Assembly: GCA_003254925.1 (NCBI GenBank) | Contig: QANZ01048032.1 | Coordinates: 19,688-83,687, forward strand | DNA: 64,000 nt | Origin: Chamaecrista fasciculata | Taxonomy: Eukaryota; Streptophyta; Magnoliopsida; Fabales; Fabaceae | Direction of reading: 5' to 3' | Shown here: positions 62,641-64,000 of the stretch, in pieces | Layout of the letters: every line of letters starts with the position of its first letter | Position numbering within the stretch: position 1 is the stretch's first letter | Notes under the pieces: generated by a model | Told to the model about the DNA's origin: nothing | Seen by the model: only the letters and a program-made list of their open reading frames with translations | The model's database searches: none | Translations under genes and position numbers: made by a program

Positions 62641-64000
62641 TTTGACTAACCATAAAGTGAGTGATTTTTTTTTCTTTTTTAATTCAATAAAGGGGTGGAG
62701 CCATATAATATAGTATAGATATAGATATAAGATACGCGCGCATTACCTGAATAGTGTAGGTGAGTGAGTATAGATTGCATGAGAATGTGAAATAAAGTGT
62801 GTTGATTGCCCAAACAATGCCTAGCAAATGGGTTTGATCTTTTTGCAGTTTGGGGACCATATAGTGGATAAAGAATATTATTGAATCAAGAGGCTCATGC
62901 CATGTGCTTCAGTGAGAGTTGAGATTTGAGAAAGATATACCTTCTTTTTCTTTTCTTTTTTGGTTTTCAAGCTTCAATAATCCCAATTTCCAAATTCAAT
63001 GGTTCAAATTCGTCGAACCACATCCCACTCTCCTCTTTTAAGATCCCACATTCTCTCTCTCACCTAACCCATCACTATGCTAGCCATCCAAGTGTTCAAT
63101 TAATAAGAGTAAATTGTATCAACATGTTTGATTCCATTACAATTTACAATTCAGATTTATTAACAAGTTAATGTAATTATGTGTATACTGATTTTATTTT
63201 TAATATGATTAAGAATAAAATCTAATCATAAAATAAAATTCTTCATCTTATGATAAATACAAGGCTAAAGTACACTTTTGGACTTATATGTTTTAGGTGA
63301 ATTTCAATATATATAGCACTTTGTTTACAAAATTGATTTTTCATGTTTTCATAATTCTTATACAGTGATTGTCTCAAACCTATTTTTAGACTCTAATTTG
63401 ATTTCGTTTGGTATACGACTCCAATTAAATAGATAATAGACTTGCTTAGAGTAACTCTGTAACTCTAATCTCATTGTATTTGAGTTTAGAATGAGAAAAA
63501 TATAATTAATTTTACTTGTTTGATCATGTAACAAGAAAATTCAATTTGATATCATTTACTGCTCAAAATTCTAACTGATTAAAGAAAAGGCTCATAAAAA
63601 ATAATGAATAACTTCTAACTTAAAATGAGGGAGATAAACTACATTCAATTATTTTGGATAACCTATAAAAATTCATAAAAACATGTGAGACCAATTTTAT
63701 GAAAAAAAAAAACATACACACACACACAAAGAGCTGTTATTGAAAATTGGAATATTAGAGTAGGAGTTCAGTATAATTATTAGATAAAAATGAAATATAA
63801 TAATATTTTTACTAAATTTTAACATAAACTAGCTAGTGTATGTAGTTTTCACTTGAAGAAATTGTGGGCGTTTTAATTAATCAATCAGCGTACTTTGATA
63901 TTTCACCTAGTGGTATATTTCTTTCAATATATAATTTCAAATCATTAACTTTTTCTTCGTATTTAACTATTTATACTTTCATTAAAAAAAAAAAAAAAAA
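62641..64000. other. Intergenic, nothing recognised
   Basis: AT-rich DNA with a (CA)n run near 63716-63728 and a terminal poly-A (63984-64000). No gene or transposon end is supported. Confidence 0.45.

Overview
The window is nuclear DNA of a flowering plant, almost certainly a eudicot. It has AT-rich intergenic DNA, short GT-AG introns, plant-only gene families (F-box/FBA, FAR1-related, PPR, AWPM-19, plastid glutamine synthetase) and dense plant transposon debris. I cannot name the species. Single Ns at 2279, 13085 and 17039 and a 260-N gap at 8877-9136 mark assembly joins, all in or next to repeats.

Host genes, left to right: an MO25/CAB39 scaffold gene (5222-10621, +, 11 exons); an intronless BSD-domain gene (14392-15651, +); the rRNA-processing gene RRP36 (19474-22466, +, 9 exons); two related intronless F-box genes (24322-25641 and 28203-29510, +); a double-FAR1-domain FRS7/FRS12-type transcription factor (31548-33833, -); a P-class PPR gene with a frame-disrupted C-terminus (42281-44035, +); a LIFEGUARD/Bax-inhibitor-1-like membrane protein (48990-50826, +, 4 exons); tRNA-Pro(UGG) (53226-53297, +); an AWPM-19 membrane protein (53508-54264, -, 4 exons); and plastid glutamine synthetase GS2 (55123-58344, -, 13 exons). 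The genes are functionally unrelated. From memory, the MO25, PPR, FRS, AWPM-19 and F-box order resembles Arabidopsis blocks around At5g18940-At5g18970 and At3g06240-At3g06250, so this looks like an old conserved block expanded by transposons.

The space between genes is mostly transposons, and many can be delimited to the base by their target-site duplications. At least eleven are Mutator-like fold-back elements (MULEs) with long inverted arms; nine of these have readable 9-bp duplications, one has a 10-bp duplication and one sits in poly-A. One carries a two-exon sucrose synthase fragment with its intron (47848-48685). Another, 4 kb long, carries a PPR gene fragment, LTR-like sequence and a nested hAT element (35686-39659). 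A third is a 1.15-kb near-palindrome upstream of RRP36, and a fourth lies 33 bp upstream of an F-box start codon. Three hAT-type elements have 8-bp duplications. There are three solo LTRs, a decayed Helitron with a duplicated helicase C-terminus and a doubled 3' end, a LINE RNase H remnant, and about 650 bp of degenerate telomere-like CCCTAAA repeat. I found no CRISPR array, prokaryotic operon or wholly new gene system. The most unusual material is the gene-carrying, nested MULE set.
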